Positions 10,612 to 19,400 are shown, numbered from the stretch's first letter. The stretch is DNA of 63,366 nt from Bacillus sp. FJAT-27445 (GCF_001510665.1 NZ_LMTI01000009.1:1-63366), one strand, 5' to 3'. Numbers and translations are program-made. Notes: generated from the sequence alone by a model not told the origin.

Positions 10612-10888
10612 CCTATAGCAACAAATCAAAGACGGGGAAAAGTAGAAAAACGATGCTTAAAAGAGAGAACCATCACCGGCTGAAAGTGGTTTAGGCCTCT
10701 CGCTTTTTGAAATGCACCCCTGAGTCCCTCCCGAACCGGCGCAAATGCCGCAGTAGGAGACGGGCGGCGCCTGCCGTTATAAGGCTTGAGTTGGGGTCGG
10801 CTTCCTTTAACAGCAAAAGAATGAGGCCCAAACAGAGTGGAACCGCGCACAAGCGTCTCTGTCATTTATGGCAGGGGCGTTTTTTTTG
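10612..10888 (+). promoter_or_regulatory. T-box leader, cysteine specifier, upstream of cysES
   Basis: The T-box sequence AGAGTGGAACCGCGC (10834-10848) is unmistakable (consensus AGGGTGGNACCGCG). Stem I lies upstream, with a specifier loop around TTGAAATGCACC; the TGC codon at 10713-10715 specifies cysteine. The terminator stem is CGTCTCTG/CAGGGGCG (10854-10879 region, with G-U pairs) followed by eight T. Uncharged tRNA-Cys would pair with the specifier and the T-box bulge and stabilise the antiterminator. This control at cysE is known in B. subtilis. Confidence 0.95.
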
Positions 10889-10935
10889 TTTATCGAGAAG
10901 ATTCAAATTATATTCCTGAGTTGGGAGGGAAAAGG

Positions 10936-11583
10936 ATGTTAAAAACGATCAGGGAAGATATCGATGTTGTGTTTGAGCAGGATCCAGCCGCAAGGAGCAC
11001 ATTTGAAGTCGTTTTGACCTATTCGGGCTTGCATGCTATTTGGGCCCACCGGATTGCCCATGCATTGTTTAAACGAAAATTTTTCTTTTTGGCACGCTTG
11101 ATATCACAAATCAGCCGGTTCTTCACCGGTATTGAAATACATCCAGGGGCCATTATTGGACGCCGATTCTTTATTGACCATGGAATGGGTGTGGTCATTG
11201 GTGAAACGTGTGAAATCGGGAATAATGTAACTGTATACCAGGGGGTTACGCTAGGGGGGACTGGGAAGGAAAAAGGAAAGCGCCATCCCACAATCCTGAA
11301 TAATGCCCTAATTGCTGCGGGTGCCAAAGTGCTAGGTTCAATTACAATTGGAGAACATGCAAAAATCGGTGCTGGCTCAGTCGTCCTGAAAGATGTGCCT
11401 GCACATTCGACAGTGGTGGGCATTCCGGGCAAAATCGTCATCCAAAACGGCGTCAAGGTCGGCAGGGAGCTCGATCATACCGATTTGCCAGATCCAACAG
11501 GCGATCGTTTCAAAGAACTAGAAAAAGAGCTTTCGTTGTTAAAAGAAGAACTAAAAGCCATAAAATTTAAGGAGGCCAGGTGA
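10936..11583 (+). CDS. cysE: Serine O-acetyltransferase
   Basis: The first step of cysteine synthesis: serine plus acetyl-CoA gives O-acetylserine. The 215-residue protein has the helical N-terminal part and the left-handed hexapeptide-repeat helix (about 65-185), including the [18 protein letters not shown] and [16 protein letters not shown] segments that carry the catalytic His and substrate loop. I use the ATG at 10936, with TTGGGAGGG upstream, since the open frame before it lies in the T-box terminator. The stop is one base before cysS, so the two are co-translated or tightly coupled. Confidence 0.96.
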   Translation: MLKTIREDIDVVFEQDPAARSTFEVVLTYSGLHAIWAHRIAHALFKRKFFFLARLISQISRFFTGIEIHPGAIIGRRFFIDHGMGVVIGETCEIGNNVTVYQGVTLGGTGKEKGKRHPTILNNALIAAGAKVLGSITIGEHAKIGAGSVVLKDVPAHSTVVGIPGKIVIQNGVKVGRELDHTDLPDPTGDRFKELEKELSLLKEELKAIKFKEAR

Positions 11584-11584
11584 A

Positions 11585-12982
11585 ATGGCGATCCAGCTAT
11601 ATAATACTCTCAAAAGAACAAAAGAGCCGTTTGTCCCGCTTGAAGAGGGCAAGATAAAAATGTATGTGTGCGGCCCGACCGTCTACAACTATATCCATAT
11701 TGGGAACTCCAGGCCAGCCATCGTGTTCGACACGGTCAGGAGATATTTTGAATTCCGCGGCTACGATGTAAAATACATCTCGAATTTCACCGATGTGGAC
11801 GATAAGCTCATCAGGGCGGCAAAGGAGCTTGGCGAAGACGTTCCGACAATCGCCGAAAGATTCATAAATGCCTACTTCGAGGACGTTTCAGCTCTCGGCT
11901 GCAAAAAGGCGGATGCCCATCCACGTGTAACGGAAAGCATGGACATTATCATTGATTTTATTGCGTCATTAATTGACAAAGGGTATGCCTATGAAGCTGG
12001 CGGTGATGTATATTTCCGTACCAGGAAATTTGAAGGCTATGGAAAGTTGTCGCATCAATCCATTGACGAATTGAAGGTAGGAGCAAGGATTGAGCGTGGC
12101 GAGAAAAAGCAGGATGCACTTGATTTTGCTCTTTGGAAGGCAGCGAAGGAAGGCGAGATTTTCTGGGAGAGCCCGTGGGGAAAAGGGCGCCCCGGCTGGC
12201 ATATTGAATGCTCGGCAATGGCTAAAAAATACCTGGGCGAGACAATTGATATTCACGCGGGTGGACAGGATTTGGCCTTCCCGCACCACGAAAATGAAAT
12301 TGCCCAGTCCGAGGCATTGACGGGCAAGACATTCGCTCGTTACTGGATGCATAACGGCTATATTAATATCGATAATGAGAAAATGTCGAAATCGCTCGGA
12401 AACTTTGTGCTTGTCCATGATATTTTGAAAAAACACGATCCGCAGGTACTCCGTTTCTTCATGCTTTCAGTCCATTACAGGAATCCAATCAATTACAGCG
12501 AGGAGCTGCTTGAAAACACAAAGGCTGCTTTGGAAAGGCTGAAGACTTCCTACCAGAACCTAAAGCACAGGAGGGAGTCCAGCACGGGACTGACAGAGGA
12601 CAATAGGCGCTGGATTTCTGAAATCGAAGCGCTGAGGGAGCAATTCATAAAGGAAATGGACGATGATTTCAATACGGCAAATGCGGTATCCGTCTTATTT
12701 GACCTATCAAAATTGGCAAACCAATACCTTTTGGAAAAGACAACAGCTGTCGAAGTCATTGATCGCTTTACAAAAGAATTCGATGAGTTGTTCGACGTTT
12801 TGGGGCTGAAGCTTGGTGCTGAAGAACTTCTCGATGAAGAAGTAGAATCGTTGATTGAACAGCGGAACCAGGCAAGGAAAGACCGGAATTTCAAGCTGTC
12901 AGACCAGATTAGGGACCAGTTGAAGGACATGAATATCATTCTGGAAGATACGCCTCAAGGTACGAGATGGAAAAGAGGCTGA
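11585..12982 (+). CDS. cysS: Cysteinyl-tRNA synthetase
   Basis: The 465-residue class I synthetase has the zinc-site cysteine C29 in the [10 protein letters not shown] signature, HIGN at 38-41 and KMSKS at about 266-270, followed by a DALR anticodon-binding region and a C-terminal helical tail. GGAGGCCAGGTGAA overlaps the cysE end and provides its ribosome site. Both cysE and cysS are under the cysteine T-box, so supply of cysteine and its charging rise together when tRNA-Cys is uncharged. Confidence 0.97.
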   Translation: MAIQLYNTLKRTKEPFVPLEEGKIKMYVCGPTVYNYIHIGNSRPAIVFDTVRRYFEFRGYDVKYISNFTDVDDKLIRAAKELGEDVPTIAERFINAYFEDVSALGCKKADAHPRVTESMDIIIDFIASLIDKGYAYEAGGDVYFRTRKFEGYGKLSHQSIDELKVGARIERGEKKQDALDFALWKAAKEGEIFWESPWGKGRPGWHIECSAMAKKYLGETIDIHAGGQDLAFPHHENEIAQSEALTGKTFARYWMHNGYINIDNEKMSKSLGNFVLVHDILKKHDPQVLRFFMLSVHYRNPINYSEELLENTKAALERLKTSYQNLKHRRESSTGLTEDNRRWISEIEALREQFIKEMDDDFNTANAVSVLFDLSKLANQYLLEKTTAVEVIDRFTKEFDELFDVLGLKLGAEELLDEEVESLIEQRNQARKDRNFKLSDQIRDQLKDMNIILEDTPQGTRWKRG

Positions 12983-12986
12983 CCTA

Positions 12987-13415
12987 ATGATTCATTACGA
13001 AACGAACATTGACGAAAAACAACTGAATAGCCTGGCGCTAGCCTATATGGGGGATGCGGTGCTTGAAGTGTATGTCCGGCGCCACCTCCTCCAGAAAGGG
13101 ACGGTTAAGCCGCATCGCCTTCATACAGAGGCAACAAATTATGTTTCCGCAAAAGCCCAATCACAAATTCTTTTCAGCCTGATGGAAGAGGAATTGCTTA
13201 CCGAGGAAGAAACAGCAGTGGTAAAACGGGGAAGGAACGCGAAATCAGGGTCGGTCCCGAAAAATACCGATGTTGTCACTTACCGTCATAGTACAGCATT
13301 TGAGGCATTGATAGGAACTTTATATTTATCGGGCAATCTAGAACGACTTGAAGAGCTGGTTGAAAAATCATTTGAGTATGTAGAGGGCACGAAAGGAAGG
13401 GTTAAGGATGAGTGA
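12987..13415 (+). CDS. mrnC: Mini-ribonuclease III
   Basis: The 142-residue protein is an RNase III catalytic domain without a dsRNA-binding domain. The signature [18 protein letters not shown] carries the catalytic acid D23, and [12 protein letters not shown] near residue 105 holds the second conserved acid. In B. subtilis this enzyme matures the ends of 23S rRNA. It starts 4 bases after cysS and its 3' end overlaps rlmB by 8 bases, so it is inside the same operon. Confidence 0.94.
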   Translation: MIHYETNIDEKQLNSLALAYMGDAVLEVYVRRHLLQKGTVKPHRLHTEATNYVSAKAQSQILFSLMEEELLTEEETAVVKRGRNAKSGSVPKNTDVVTYRHSTAFEALIGTLYLSGNLERLEELVEKSFEYVEGTKGRVKDE

Positions 13416-14151
13416 GGACACAATCATTGGCAAAAATCCCGTCCTAGAGGCTTTAAGGTCGCAGCGGGATATCAACAAAATCTTGATCGCCGAAGGTTCA
13501 CAGCGCGGTCAAATGCAGCAAATTACAGAAATGGCCAGGGAAGCAAACGTCATCGTCCAATATGTACCCAAGAAAAAAATCGACCAGCTGACAGATGGGA
13601 ACCATCAAGGGGTGCTGGCATATGTGGCAGCCTATCAGTATGCCGAGGTGGATGACCTTTTTTCCGCGGCAAAAAAGAAGGGGGAGGAGCCGTTTTTCCT
13701 CATCCTTGATGAAATTGAAGACCCCCATAACCTCGGCTCAATTATGAGGACCGCCGATGCAGTAGGCGCCCACGGGATCATTATCCCGAAGCGGCGGGCG
13801 GTAGGGCTTACCTCCACCGTTTCGAAAGCTTCGACGGGCGCGATTGAGTATATTCCCGTCGCCCGGGTCACAAATCTCGCTCGGACAATTGATGAATTGA
13901 AAGAGCGCGGCGTCTGGATTGCTGGAACCGATGCAAAAGGAAGCGTAGATTACCGGAAACAGGATTTCACTATGCCGCTTGGGCTTGTTATTGGCAGCGA
14001 AGGAAAGGGGATGGGGAGGTTGATTCGTGAAAAATGTGATTTCCTCGTTCATTTGCCCATGGCGGGGAAAGTAACTTCCCTGAATGCATCGGTGGCAGCG
14101 GCCTTGTTGATGTACGAGGTTTACCGAAAACGGAATCCTCTTGAGGGATAG
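13408..14151 (+). CDS. rlmB: RlmB/TrmH-family 23S rRNA 2'-O-ribose methyltransferase (YacO)
   Basis: The 247-residue SPOUT methyltransferase has an N-terminal substrate-binding domain (about 1-75; starts [13 protein letters not shown]) and the knotted SAM-binding domain with [17 protein letters not shown], [11 protein letters not shown] and a final [13 protein letters not shown] motif. Family members methylate G2251-type positions in the peptidyl-transferase region; the exact base here is inferred from homology. It overlaps mrnC and is followed after 2 bases by rae1. Confidence 0.92.
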   Translation: MSEDTIIGKNPVLEALRSQRDINKILIAEGSQRGQMQQITEMAREANVIVQYVPKKKIDQLTDGNHQGVLAYVAAYQYAEVDDLFSAAKKKGEEPFFLILDEIEDPHNLGSIMRTADAVGAHGIIIPKRRAVGLTSTVSKASTGAIEYIPVARVTNLARTIDELKERGVWIAGTDAKGSVDYRKQDFTMPLGLVIGSEGKGMGRLIREKCDFLVHLPMAGKVTSLNASVAAALLMYEVYRKRNPLEG

Positions 14152-14153
14152 GG

Positions 14154-14663
14154 ATGGATATCCTTTTAGTTGACGGCTATAACATTATTGGTGCCTGGCC
14201 GGAACTTCGGGAATTGAAGGCCCGGGACTTCGCAGCTGCACGGGACAGGCTGATTGAATTGATGGCTGAATATCAAGGATATTCAGGATACCGGGTCATT
14301 GTTGTTTTCGATGCCCACTATGTACAGGGGATTGAGAAAAAGATTAAAAACCATAAGGTTGAAGTAATTTTTACACGGGAAAATGAAACCGCGGACGAAA
14401 GAATTGAGAAACTTGCAGTCAAGCTGGGCAACAGGAAAACGCAAATCCATGTGGCCACGTCCGATTATACCGAACAATGGGTCATTTTTGGACAAGGGGC
14501 GTTAAGAAAGTCAGCGCGGGAACTACTTATTGAAATGTCCTCGGTAGAAAAAAAAATTGAAAAAAACGTCCGGAAAATCCAGGAAAAAAGGCCGGTAACC
14601 CGAATTCCGATAAGCGAGGATTTGGCAGAAATTTTTGAAAAGTGGCGCAGAGGCGAAAAATGA
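14154..14663 (+). CDS. rae1: Rae1 (YacP), ribosome-dependent mRNA endonuclease with NYN fold
   Basis: The 169-residue NYN/PIN-like protein starts MDILLVDGYNIIGAWPEL, which has the acidic pocket residues of the family, with later acids in RVIVVFDAHYV and the HVATSDYTEQ segment. In B. subtilis Rae1 cuts certain mRNAs in the ribosomal A site in a translation-dependent way. It closes the gltX/cys/RNA-processing cluster; the sigH promoter starts only 3 bases after its stop. Confidence 0.9.
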   Translation: MDILLVDGYNIIGAWPELRELKARDFAAARDRLIELMAEYQGYSGYRVIVVFDAHYVQGIEKKIKNHKVEVIFTRENETADERIEKLAVKLGNRKTQIHVATSDYTEQWVIFGQGALRKSARELLIEMSSVEKKIEKNVRKIQEKRPVTRIPISEDLAEIFEKWRRGEK

Positions 14664-14666
14664 GCA

Positions 14667-14696
14667 TTGACGCTTAAAAAATACCTACTGTATAAT
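14667..14696 (+). promoter_or_regulatory. SigA promoter of sigH
   Basis: TTGACG (14667-14672), 18-base spacer, TATAAT (14691-14696), close to consensus. In B. subtilis the sigH promoter is repressed by AbrB, which has no simple sequence consensus, so that control cannot be read here. Confidence 0.88.
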
Positions 14697-14733
14697 ATTT
14701 CTAACTATGCATGTACATGCGAGGGGGATCTCA

Positions 14734-15384
14734 GTGAGTGTGGATGTAAGGTCAAGGGCAGGCGATGAGTTTCTAATTCTGGAAGATGAAGAGATCGTTT
14801 ATTTGGTGCACAATGGCAACAGCGAAGCCCTGGATTACTTAATCCACAAATATCGCAATTTTGTCAGGGCAAAAGCAAGGTCCTATTTCCTGATTGGTGC
14901 GGACAAAGAAGATATTGTCCAAGAAGGAATGATTGGACTTTATAAGGCAATCAGAGATTTTCGTGATGACAAGCTCACGTCCTTCAAGGCTTTTGCAGAG
15001 CTTTGCATAACGAGGCAAATCATAACGGCAATTAAAACAGCTACCAGGCAAAAGCATATTCCGCTGAATTCCTATGTTTCATTGGACAAGCCAATATTTG
15101 ACGACGAGTCAGACCGTACCCTCATGGATGTCTTGAGCGGAACGAAGGCGACGGATCCGGAACAGCTTATTATCAACCAGGAAGAATTCGATCATATCGA
15201 GATAAAAATGAGCGAACTTCTGAGTGACCTGGAACGGAAAGTCCTTGCCCTATATCTTGACGGCCAGTCCTATCAGGAGATTTCCGAAGAGCTGAACCGG
15301 CATGTGAAATCGATAGACAATGCCCTTCAGCGGGTCAAGAGAAAGCTTGAGCGGTATCTGGAGATTCGGGAATACTCGCATTAG
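14734..15384 (+). CDS. sigH: RNA polymerase sigma factor SigH (post-exponential, sporulation onset)
   Basis: The 216-residue sigma-70-family protein drives early sporulation and competence genes. Region 2 is clear in DYLIHKYRNFVRAKAR and GADKEDIVQEGMIGLYKAIRDF; region 4 helix-turn-helix is SYQEISEELNRHVKSIDNALQRVKRKLE near the end. I choose the GTG at 14734 (MSVDVRS) because GAGGGGGAT lies 5-13 bases upstream; an ATG at 14707 has no ribosome site. The length fits the 218 residues of B. subtilis SigH. Confidence 0.95.
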   Translation: MSVDVRSRAGDEFLILEDEEIVYLVHNGNSEALDYLIHKYRNFVRAKARSYFLIGADKEDIVQEGMIGLYKAIRDFRDDKLTSFKAFAELCITRQIITAIKTATRQKHIPLNSYVSLDKPIFDDESDRTLMDVLSGTKATDPEQLIINQEEFDHIEIKMSELLSDLERKVLALYLDGQSYQEISEELNRHVKSIDNALQRVKRKLERYLEIREYSH

Positions 15385-15430
15385 GGCGAGTAAAATTTTG
15401 TATATTCTATGAAACCCCTTCCAGCGGTTA

Positions 15431-15459
15431 TTGACAGTAACTGGTTGCCGTGATACAGT
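15431..15459 (+). promoter_or_regulatory. Promoter of rpmG-secE (extended -10)
   Basis: TTGACA (15431-15436), 17 bases, TACAGT (15454-15459) preceded by TGA, which supplies an extended -10 (TGn). No clear terminator separates it from sigH. Confidence 0.8.
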
Positions 15460-15492
15460 TTTAAGGACAAAAAATTGGCAGCAGGTGACAAA

Positions 15493-15642
15493 ATGACAAA
15501 AAAAGCAGTCCTTGCTTGTACCATTTGCGGTTCACGTAATTATTCGACTGCGGCAGGTAACCAGGCCAGGGATGAACGGCTTGAATTAAAAAAGTACTGT
15601 AAAACCTGCAACGCTTCTACGGTTCATAAAGAAACCAGGTAG
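15493..15642 (+). CDS. rpmGB: 50S ribosomal protein L33, zinc-binding form
   Basis: The 49-residue protein is read directly from the bases. It has two CxxC pairs (C9/C12 and C36/C39), the zinc-ribbon (C+) version of L33, and the ELKKYCKTC and HKETR motifs. AGGTG lies 7 bases before the ATG. Bacillus often has further zinc-free paralogues elsewhere. The order rpmG-secE-nusG is conserved. Confidence 0.95.
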   Translation: MTKKAVLACTICGSRNYSTAAGNQARDERLELKKYCKTCNASTVHKETR

Positions 15643-15685
15643 GAGCCGGCAGGATTCGCATACAGATAGATGGAGGTCACAAACA

Positions 15686-15868
15686 ATGCAGCGCATAACG
15701 AATTTTTTTCGCGACATAGCCCGAGAAATGAGGAAAGTCAGTTGGCCGAAACGTGAAGAGCTTACCCGCTACACGATAACGGTTATTTCGACTGTGGCAA
15801 TCTTTGCGGTATTCTTTGCGGTTGTCGATCTAGGCATTTCCAAGTTGATTCGATTAATTCTTGAATAA
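15686..15868 (+). CDS. secE: SecE, preprotein translocase subunit
   Basis: A 60-residue single-span form typical of Gram-positives: an amphipathic N-terminal helix ending in the signature VSWPKREEL and one membrane segment (about 32-57). It clamps SecY (encoded at 42313) in the SecYEG channel. GGAGGTCAC precedes the ATG. Confidence 0.95.
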   Translation: MQRITNFFRDIAREMRKVSWPKREELTRYTITVISTVAIFAVFFAVVDLGISKLIRLILE

Positions 15869-15891
15869 AGGCACCCTGTTCATGGTATAAT
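15861..15891 (+). promoter_or_regulatory. Candidate promoter at the secE 3' end
   Basis: TTGAAT (15861-15866), 19 bases, TATAAT (15886-15891) with TGG just before it (extended -10). A terminator hairpin begins only ~25 bases later, so transcripts from here would be very short unless they read through to nusG. Confidence 0.5.
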
Positions 15892-15917
15892 GGGAAATAA
15901 TGCAGGAAATTTCTACA

Positions 15918-15940
15918 AAGCCCGGTTAAACGGGTTTTTT
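15918..15940 (+). terminator. Terminator or attenuator between secE and nusG
   Basis: AAGCCCG and CGGGTTT surround a short loop and end in six T. The stem is short. It lies between secE and nusG, genes often transcribed together, so partial readthrough is likely. Confidence 0.65.
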
Positions 15941-15952
15941 CATTTGGTGTAA

Positions 15953-16140
15953 GAAAAGCGTAAACAGCCGTTTAGCGCCGTATGGACTGGAGGGCCCCGA
16001 TGGAGATAAAGGAAACACGAAGAGCGGAAGCGATTCGATGTTGACTTATCGTAGCGAGGGGACCGAAGTACACTAGGCGCTGGCTGTTGGAGCTGGACAA
16101 TGAAAAGCGCAAGCAGCCGTTTTGGCCGTATAGCGAAAAG
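15953..16140 (+). repeat. Interspersed repeat element, diverged copy 1
   Basis: This non-coding stretch shares blocks with the element at 48132-48305 in the same order: AGAAAAGCGTAA at the 5' edge, CTGGAGGG, GGGACCGAAG, CTAGG, then GAGCTGGACA and AAAAGCG at the 3' edge. Outer arms ACAGCC...AGCGCC pair with GGCGCTGGCTGT, so the RNA or single strand folds. It fills most of the 309-base secE-nusG gap and ends about 40 bases before nusG. I see no open reading frame of interest in it. Confidence 0.7.
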
Positions 16141-16177
16141 TAAAAGCAGGGAGGGACGGACGTTAGAGTCCTTTGAA

Positions 16178-16711
16178 ATGGAAAAGAACTGGTATGTGGT
16201 CCATACGTACTCCGGATATGAAAATAAAGTGAAGGCGAATCTCGAAAAACGTGTTGAATCCATGGGGATGCAGGATAAGATTTTTCGTGTTGTCGTTCCG
16301 GAGGAAGAAGAAACAGATTATAAAAATGGCAAAAAGAAAACAGTAAAGCGTAAGGTGTTTCCTGGTTATGTGCTTGTTGAAATCGTCATGACCGACGATT
16401 CTTGGTACGTAGTCCGCAACACTCCGGGCGTAACCGGCTTCGTAGGTTCTGCCGGCTCCGGCTCGAAGCCAACTCCACTGCTTCCGGAGGAAGTATCGGC
16501 CATCCTAAAGAGGATGGGTGTGGAAGAAAAGCGGGTTGACATCAATTTTGAAATCGGCGAAACGGTCAGGGTAAAGGAAGGACCGTTTACAGATAAGACT
16601 GGTATCATTGAGGAAATGGATAAAACAAAATCGAAACTGCGTGTGCTAGTCGATATGTTTGGCCGCGATACACCGGTTGAACTCGACTTTTCGCAAATTG
16701 ATAAATTATAA
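16178..16711 (+). CDS. nusG: NusG, transcription elongation and termination factor
   Basis: The 177-residue protein has the NGN domain (MEKNWYVVHTYSGYE..., about 1-105) that binds RNA polymerase and a C-terminal KOW domain (about 125-177). The start is set by identity with B. subtilis NusG (same N terminus and same length). The only good Shine-Dalgarno (GGGAGGG, 16149-16155) is 22 bases away, unusually far; nothing closer than a weak AGAG is seen. It follows the diverged repeat and precedes rplKA. In Bacillus NusG also promotes pausing in leader regions. Confidence 0.95.
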   Translation: MEKNWYVVHTYSGYENKVKANLEKRVESMGMQDKIFRVVVPEEEETDYKNGKKKTVKRKVFPGYVLVEIVMTDDSWYVVRNTPGVTGFVGSAGSGSKPTPLLPEEVSAILKRMGVEEKRVDINFEIGETVRVKEGPFTDKTGIIEEMDKTKSKLRVLVDMFGRDTPVELDFSQIDKL

Positions 16712-16934
16712 TCTTCGAAGCAAAACGAAGAAAAAACAAAAGAAAAATTATCTGATATTGTAAAATAGCTTGAAATTAAGTTGGAAAAGTGGTAACATTT
16801 CAAAGGTCAGTATGTCTTGGACAGAAAATACCGGACATTTGTCAAGCTCTTTATTTTTAATAAAGGCTTTTATAATGAGTGGGAGGGGGATACCCCTATT
16901 ACCACATCACGGACTTTTTAAGGAGGTGTGTCTC
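16712..16934 (+). other. nusG-rplK spacer
   Basis: A 223-base gap. CTTCG...CGAAG followed by a run of A (about 16712-16738) would be a terminator only for minus-strand transcription. TATAAT at 16871-16876 is a -10 candidate for rplKA with no good -35 (TTGTCA at 16839 is too far). The rplK Shine-Dalgarno AAGGAGGTGTG follows. No further feature recognised. Confidence 0.4.
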
Positions 16935-17360
16935 GTGGCTAAAAAAGTAATTAAGTTAGTTAAATTGCAAATCCCTGCTGGCAAAGCTAACCCTGCGCCG
17001 CCGGTTGGTCCGGCTTTGGGTCAAGCTGGTGTTAACATCATGGGATTCTGTAAAGAATTTAACGCACGTACAGCGGACCAGGCAGGTCTGATTATTCCTG
17101 TTGAAATTACGGTATTTGAAGACCGTTCCTTTACATTTATTACGAAAACTCCTCCAGCTGCAGTTCTTTTGAAAGTAGCAGCCGGAATCCAGTCTGGTTC
17201 AGGCCAGCCTAACCGTAATAAAGTAGCAACAGTTAAGCGCAACACGGTGCGCGAGATTGCTGAACAGAAAATGCCTGACCTGAATGCGGCCAGCGTTGAA
17301 GCAGCAATGCGCATGGTCGAAGGTACAGCGCGCAGCATGGGTATCGCAATCGAAGATTAA
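16935..17360 (+). CDS. rplK: 50S ribosomal protein L11
   Basis: The 141-residue protein has exactly the family length, with the N-terminal proline-rich [17 protein letters not shown] segment (thiopeptide and RelA-relevant region) and the C-terminal rRNA-binding domain. I take the GTG at 16935, which has AAGGAGGTG upstream; longer in-frame starts fall in non-coding sequence. It is paired with rplA. Confidence 0.97.
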   Translation: MAKKVIKLVKLQIPAGKANPAPPVGPALGQAGVNIMGFCKEFNARTADQAGLIIPVEITVFEDRSFTFITKTPPAAVLLKVAAGIQSGSGQPNRNKVATVKRNTVREIAEQKMPDLNAASVEAAMRMVEGTARSMGIAIED

Positions 17361-17388
17361 TCCATGCCGGACTGTTAAGGTATGATGG

Positions 17389-17483
17389 GGTTGCGTAGCT
17401 GATTTATCACACGCAACCTTTGTTCTGTTGATGGGCTATTGGATACCGGAGTCAATCCGGATCCAGCGCCTTGAACAAGGCGC
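17389..17483 (+). other. Three consecutive hairpins between rplK and rplA
   Basis: GGTTGCGT/ACGCAACC (17389-17418) is followed by TTTG; CCGGA/TCCGG and AGCGCCTTG/CAAGGCGCT (17464-17483) follow. Ribosomal protein L1 is known to bind its own mRNA in several bacteria, so this structured spacer directly upstream of rplA is a candidate control site or weak attenuator. The role is inference only. Confidence 0.5.
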
Positions 17484-17544
17484 TATGCCTTTTCACGTGG
17501 GAGGTCCATTCCGTTATAACCACAAATCAAGGAGGAATTTTAAC

Positions 17545-18243
17545 ATGGCTAAGAAAAGCAAAAAGTACCAAGAAGCCGCTAAGCTTGTCGACCGTACAAA
17601 AGCTTATCCGGTAAGCGAAGCAATTGAGCTTGCAAAAAAAGCAAACTACGCGAAATTTGATGCAACTGTTGAAGTTGCTTTCCGTCTTGGAGTAGATCCG
17701 AAGAAAGCTGACCAGCAAATCCGTGGAGCAGTAGTGCTTCCTAATGGAACTGGTAAAACACAGCGCGTCCTCGTTTTCGCAAAAGGTGAAAAAGTGAAGG
17801 AAGCAGAAGCTGCTGGTGCAGATTATGTAGGCGATGCTGAGTATATCAACAAAATCCAGCAAGGATGGTTCGAATTCGATGTTATCGTTGCGACTCCAGA
17901 CATGATGGGTGAAGTTGGTAAGCTTGGACGTACGCTTGGACCAAAAGGCTTAATGCCGAACCCTAAGACTGGCACAGTTACTTTTGATGTAACCAAAGCT
18001 ATTAATGAAATCAAAGCAGGTAAAGTGGAATACCGTGTTGATAAAGCAGGAAACATCCACGTTCCAATCGGCAAGATTTCTTTCGAAGATGAGAAGCTTG
18101 TTGAAAACTTTAGAACTGTTTTTGATACAATGCAGAAGGTTAAGCCAGCAGCCGCTAAAGGCACATACATGAAGAATGTAACAGTTTCTTCAACAATGGG
18201 CCCTGGCGTAAAAGTTGATCCATCTTCCGTAACAGCGAAATAA
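17545..18243 (+). CDS. rplA: 50S ribosomal protein L1
   Basis: The 232-residue protein has family length and features ([12 protein letters not shown] start, [18 protein letters not shown] signature near residue 130). It forms the L1 stalk and can repress its own mRNA. The ATG at 17545 follows AAGGAGGAATTTTAAC; an in-frame ATG 117 bases earlier lies inside the hairpin spacer and is rejected. Confidence 0.97.
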   Translation: MAKKSKKYQEAAKLVDRTKAYPVSEAIELAKKANYAKFDATVEVAFRLGVDPKKADQQIRGAVVLPNGTGKTQRVLVFAKGEKVKEAEAAGADYVGDAEYINKIQQGWFEFDVIVATPDMMGEVGKLGRTLGPKGLMPNPKTGTVTFDVTKAINEIKAGKVEYRVDKAGNIHVPIGKISFEDEKLVENFRTVFDTMQKVKPAAAKGTYMKNVTVSSTMGPGVKVDPSSVTAK

Positions 18244-18246
18244 TTA

Positions 18247-18275
18247 TTGACAAAAGAATTAAAGTTTGTTAATAT
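18247..18275 (+). promoter_or_regulatory. SigA promoter of rplJ-rplL
   Basis: A perfect TTGACA (18247-18252), 17 bases, TAATAT (18270-18275), 4 bases after the rplA stop codon. It starts the L10 leader. Confidence 0.88.
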
Positions 18276-18304
18276 TACTTCTGTTGTTTAAATTTAATAC
18301 ATTT

Positions 18305-18426
18305 GTACCGAAGACAGCAGGTGCTGACCAGCTTAAATAGCCTGCCGAGGGAATACGATAGAATTAGCCTTTCGTACGGCTTTTTGTATTATGCCTCCAT
18401 GTCTTCTGATATGGAGGCTTTTTATT
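18305..18426 (+). promoter_or_regulatory. L10 (rplJ) autoregulatory leader with attenuator
   Basis: The segment ACCGAAGACAGCAGGTGCTG, then CCTGCCGAGG, resembles the L10(L12)4 binding site of the known rplJ leader. It ends in a strong terminator: GCCTCCAT (18393-18400) pairs with ATGGAGGC (18411-18418), then eight bases nearly all T. Excess L10-L12 would favour termination before rplJ, as shown for Firmicutes leaders of this class. Confidence 0.85.
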
Positions 18427-18465
18427 TGCCCGGTATAAATGCAGAAATCTATAGGAGGTGTAAAT

Positions 18466-18966
18466 ATGAGCAGCGTTATCGAACAAAAGAAATTAATCGT
18501 CGATGAAATCGCCGGTAAATTTAAGAACAGCGTAACATCCGTAGTTGTTGACTATCGCGGATTGAATGTGGCCCAATTAACCGAGCTTCGTAAGCAGCTT
18601 CGTGAAGCTGGGATTGAGTTCAAAGTTTACAAAAACTCGATGAGCCGCCGTGCGGCAGAGGCTTCCGAACTTGCTGGCCTTAACGAATCACTAACTGGCC
18701 CTAACGCAATTGCGTTCAGTCCGGAAGATGTAGTTGCTCCAGCGAAGATCATCAATGATTTCGCGAAGAAGAACGACGCTTTGGAAATCAAAGCGGGTGT
18801 AATTGAAGGGAACGTCGCAACTGCTGAGGAAATCAAGGCACTTGCAGAACTTCCATCACGCGAAGGCTTGCTTTCCATGCTTCTCAGCGTACTGCAGGCT
18901 CCTATCCGCAACCTTGCTCTTGCTACAAAAGCTGTTGCAGAACAGAAAGAAGAACAAGGCGCGTAA
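18466..18966 (+). CDS. rplJ: 50S ribosomal protein L10
   Basis: The 166-residue protein anchors the L7/L12 stalk: N-terminal rRNA-binding domain with [20 protein letters not shown] and a C-terminal helix ([16 protein letters not shown]) that holds L12 dimers. ATG 18466 follows AGGAGGTGTAA. It is preceded by its leader attenuator and followed by rplL. Confidence 0.97.
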   Translation: MSSVIEQKKLIVDEIAGKFKNSVTSVVVDYRGLNVAQLTELRKQLREAGIEFKVYKNSMSRRAAEASELAGLNESLTGPNAIAFSPEDVVAPAKIINDFAKKNDALEIKAGVIEGNVATAEEIKALAELPSREGLLSMLLSVLQAPIRNLALATKAVAEQKEEQGA

Positions 18967-19022
18967 GCTGACCGTTTTCGCTTTACCATAAAAAAACAAA
19001 CAATTCGAGGAGGAAATATACA

Positions 19023-19385
19023 ATGACTAAAGAACAAATCATTGAAGCAGTCAAATCCATGACTGTTCTAGAACTTAACGACCTAGTAAAAGCAATCGAA
19101 GAAGAATTTGGCGTAACTGCAGCTGCTCCTGTAGCAATGGCTGGCGCAGGCGCAGGCCCAGTTGCTGAAGAGCAAACTGAGTTTGATGTTATCCTTGCAT
19201 CTGCAGGCGACCAAAAAATCAAGGTTATCAAAGTTGTCCGTGAAATCACTGGACTTGGCCTTAAAGAAGCGAAAGACCTTGTTGACAACACTCCGAAGGC
19301 AGTCAAAGAAGGCGTTTCTAAGGAAGATGCTGAAGCTATCAAAGCTAAGCTTGATGAAGTTGGAGCTAACGTCGAAGTTAAGTAA
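19023..19385 (+). CDS. rplL: 50S ribosomal protein L7/L12
   Basis: The 120-residue stalk protein has the N-terminal dimerisation helices, an Ala/Gly-rich hinge (about 38-50) and the C-terminal factor-binding domain with [39 protein letters not shown] precedes the ATG. A terminator follows. Confidence 0.97.
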   Translation: MTKEQIIEAVKSMTVLELNDLVKAIEEEFGVTAAAPVAMAGAGAGPVAEEQTEFDVILASAGDQKIKVIKVVREITGLGLKEAKDLVDNTPKAVKEGVSKEDAEAIKAKLDEVGANVEVK

Positions 19386-19400
19386 TCAACCAATAAGAAA

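Noticed and set aside
10626-10919. Small open frames in the gltX-cysE gap on both strands
   Set aside because: The region is a T-box leader; the frames have no ribosome sites and no recognisable protein.
14707-14733. Upstream ATG start for sigH
   Set aside because: No ribosome site before it; GTG 14734 has GAGGGGGAT at proper distance and fits the known length.
16712-16738. CTTCG/CGAAG hairpin after nusG as a plus-strand terminator
   Set aside because: It is followed by A, not T; it could only terminate minus-strand RNA.
17428-17544. Long N-terminal extension of L1
   Set aside because: The extension lies in a hairpin spacer, has no ribosome site, and L1 homologues start at MAKKSKKY.
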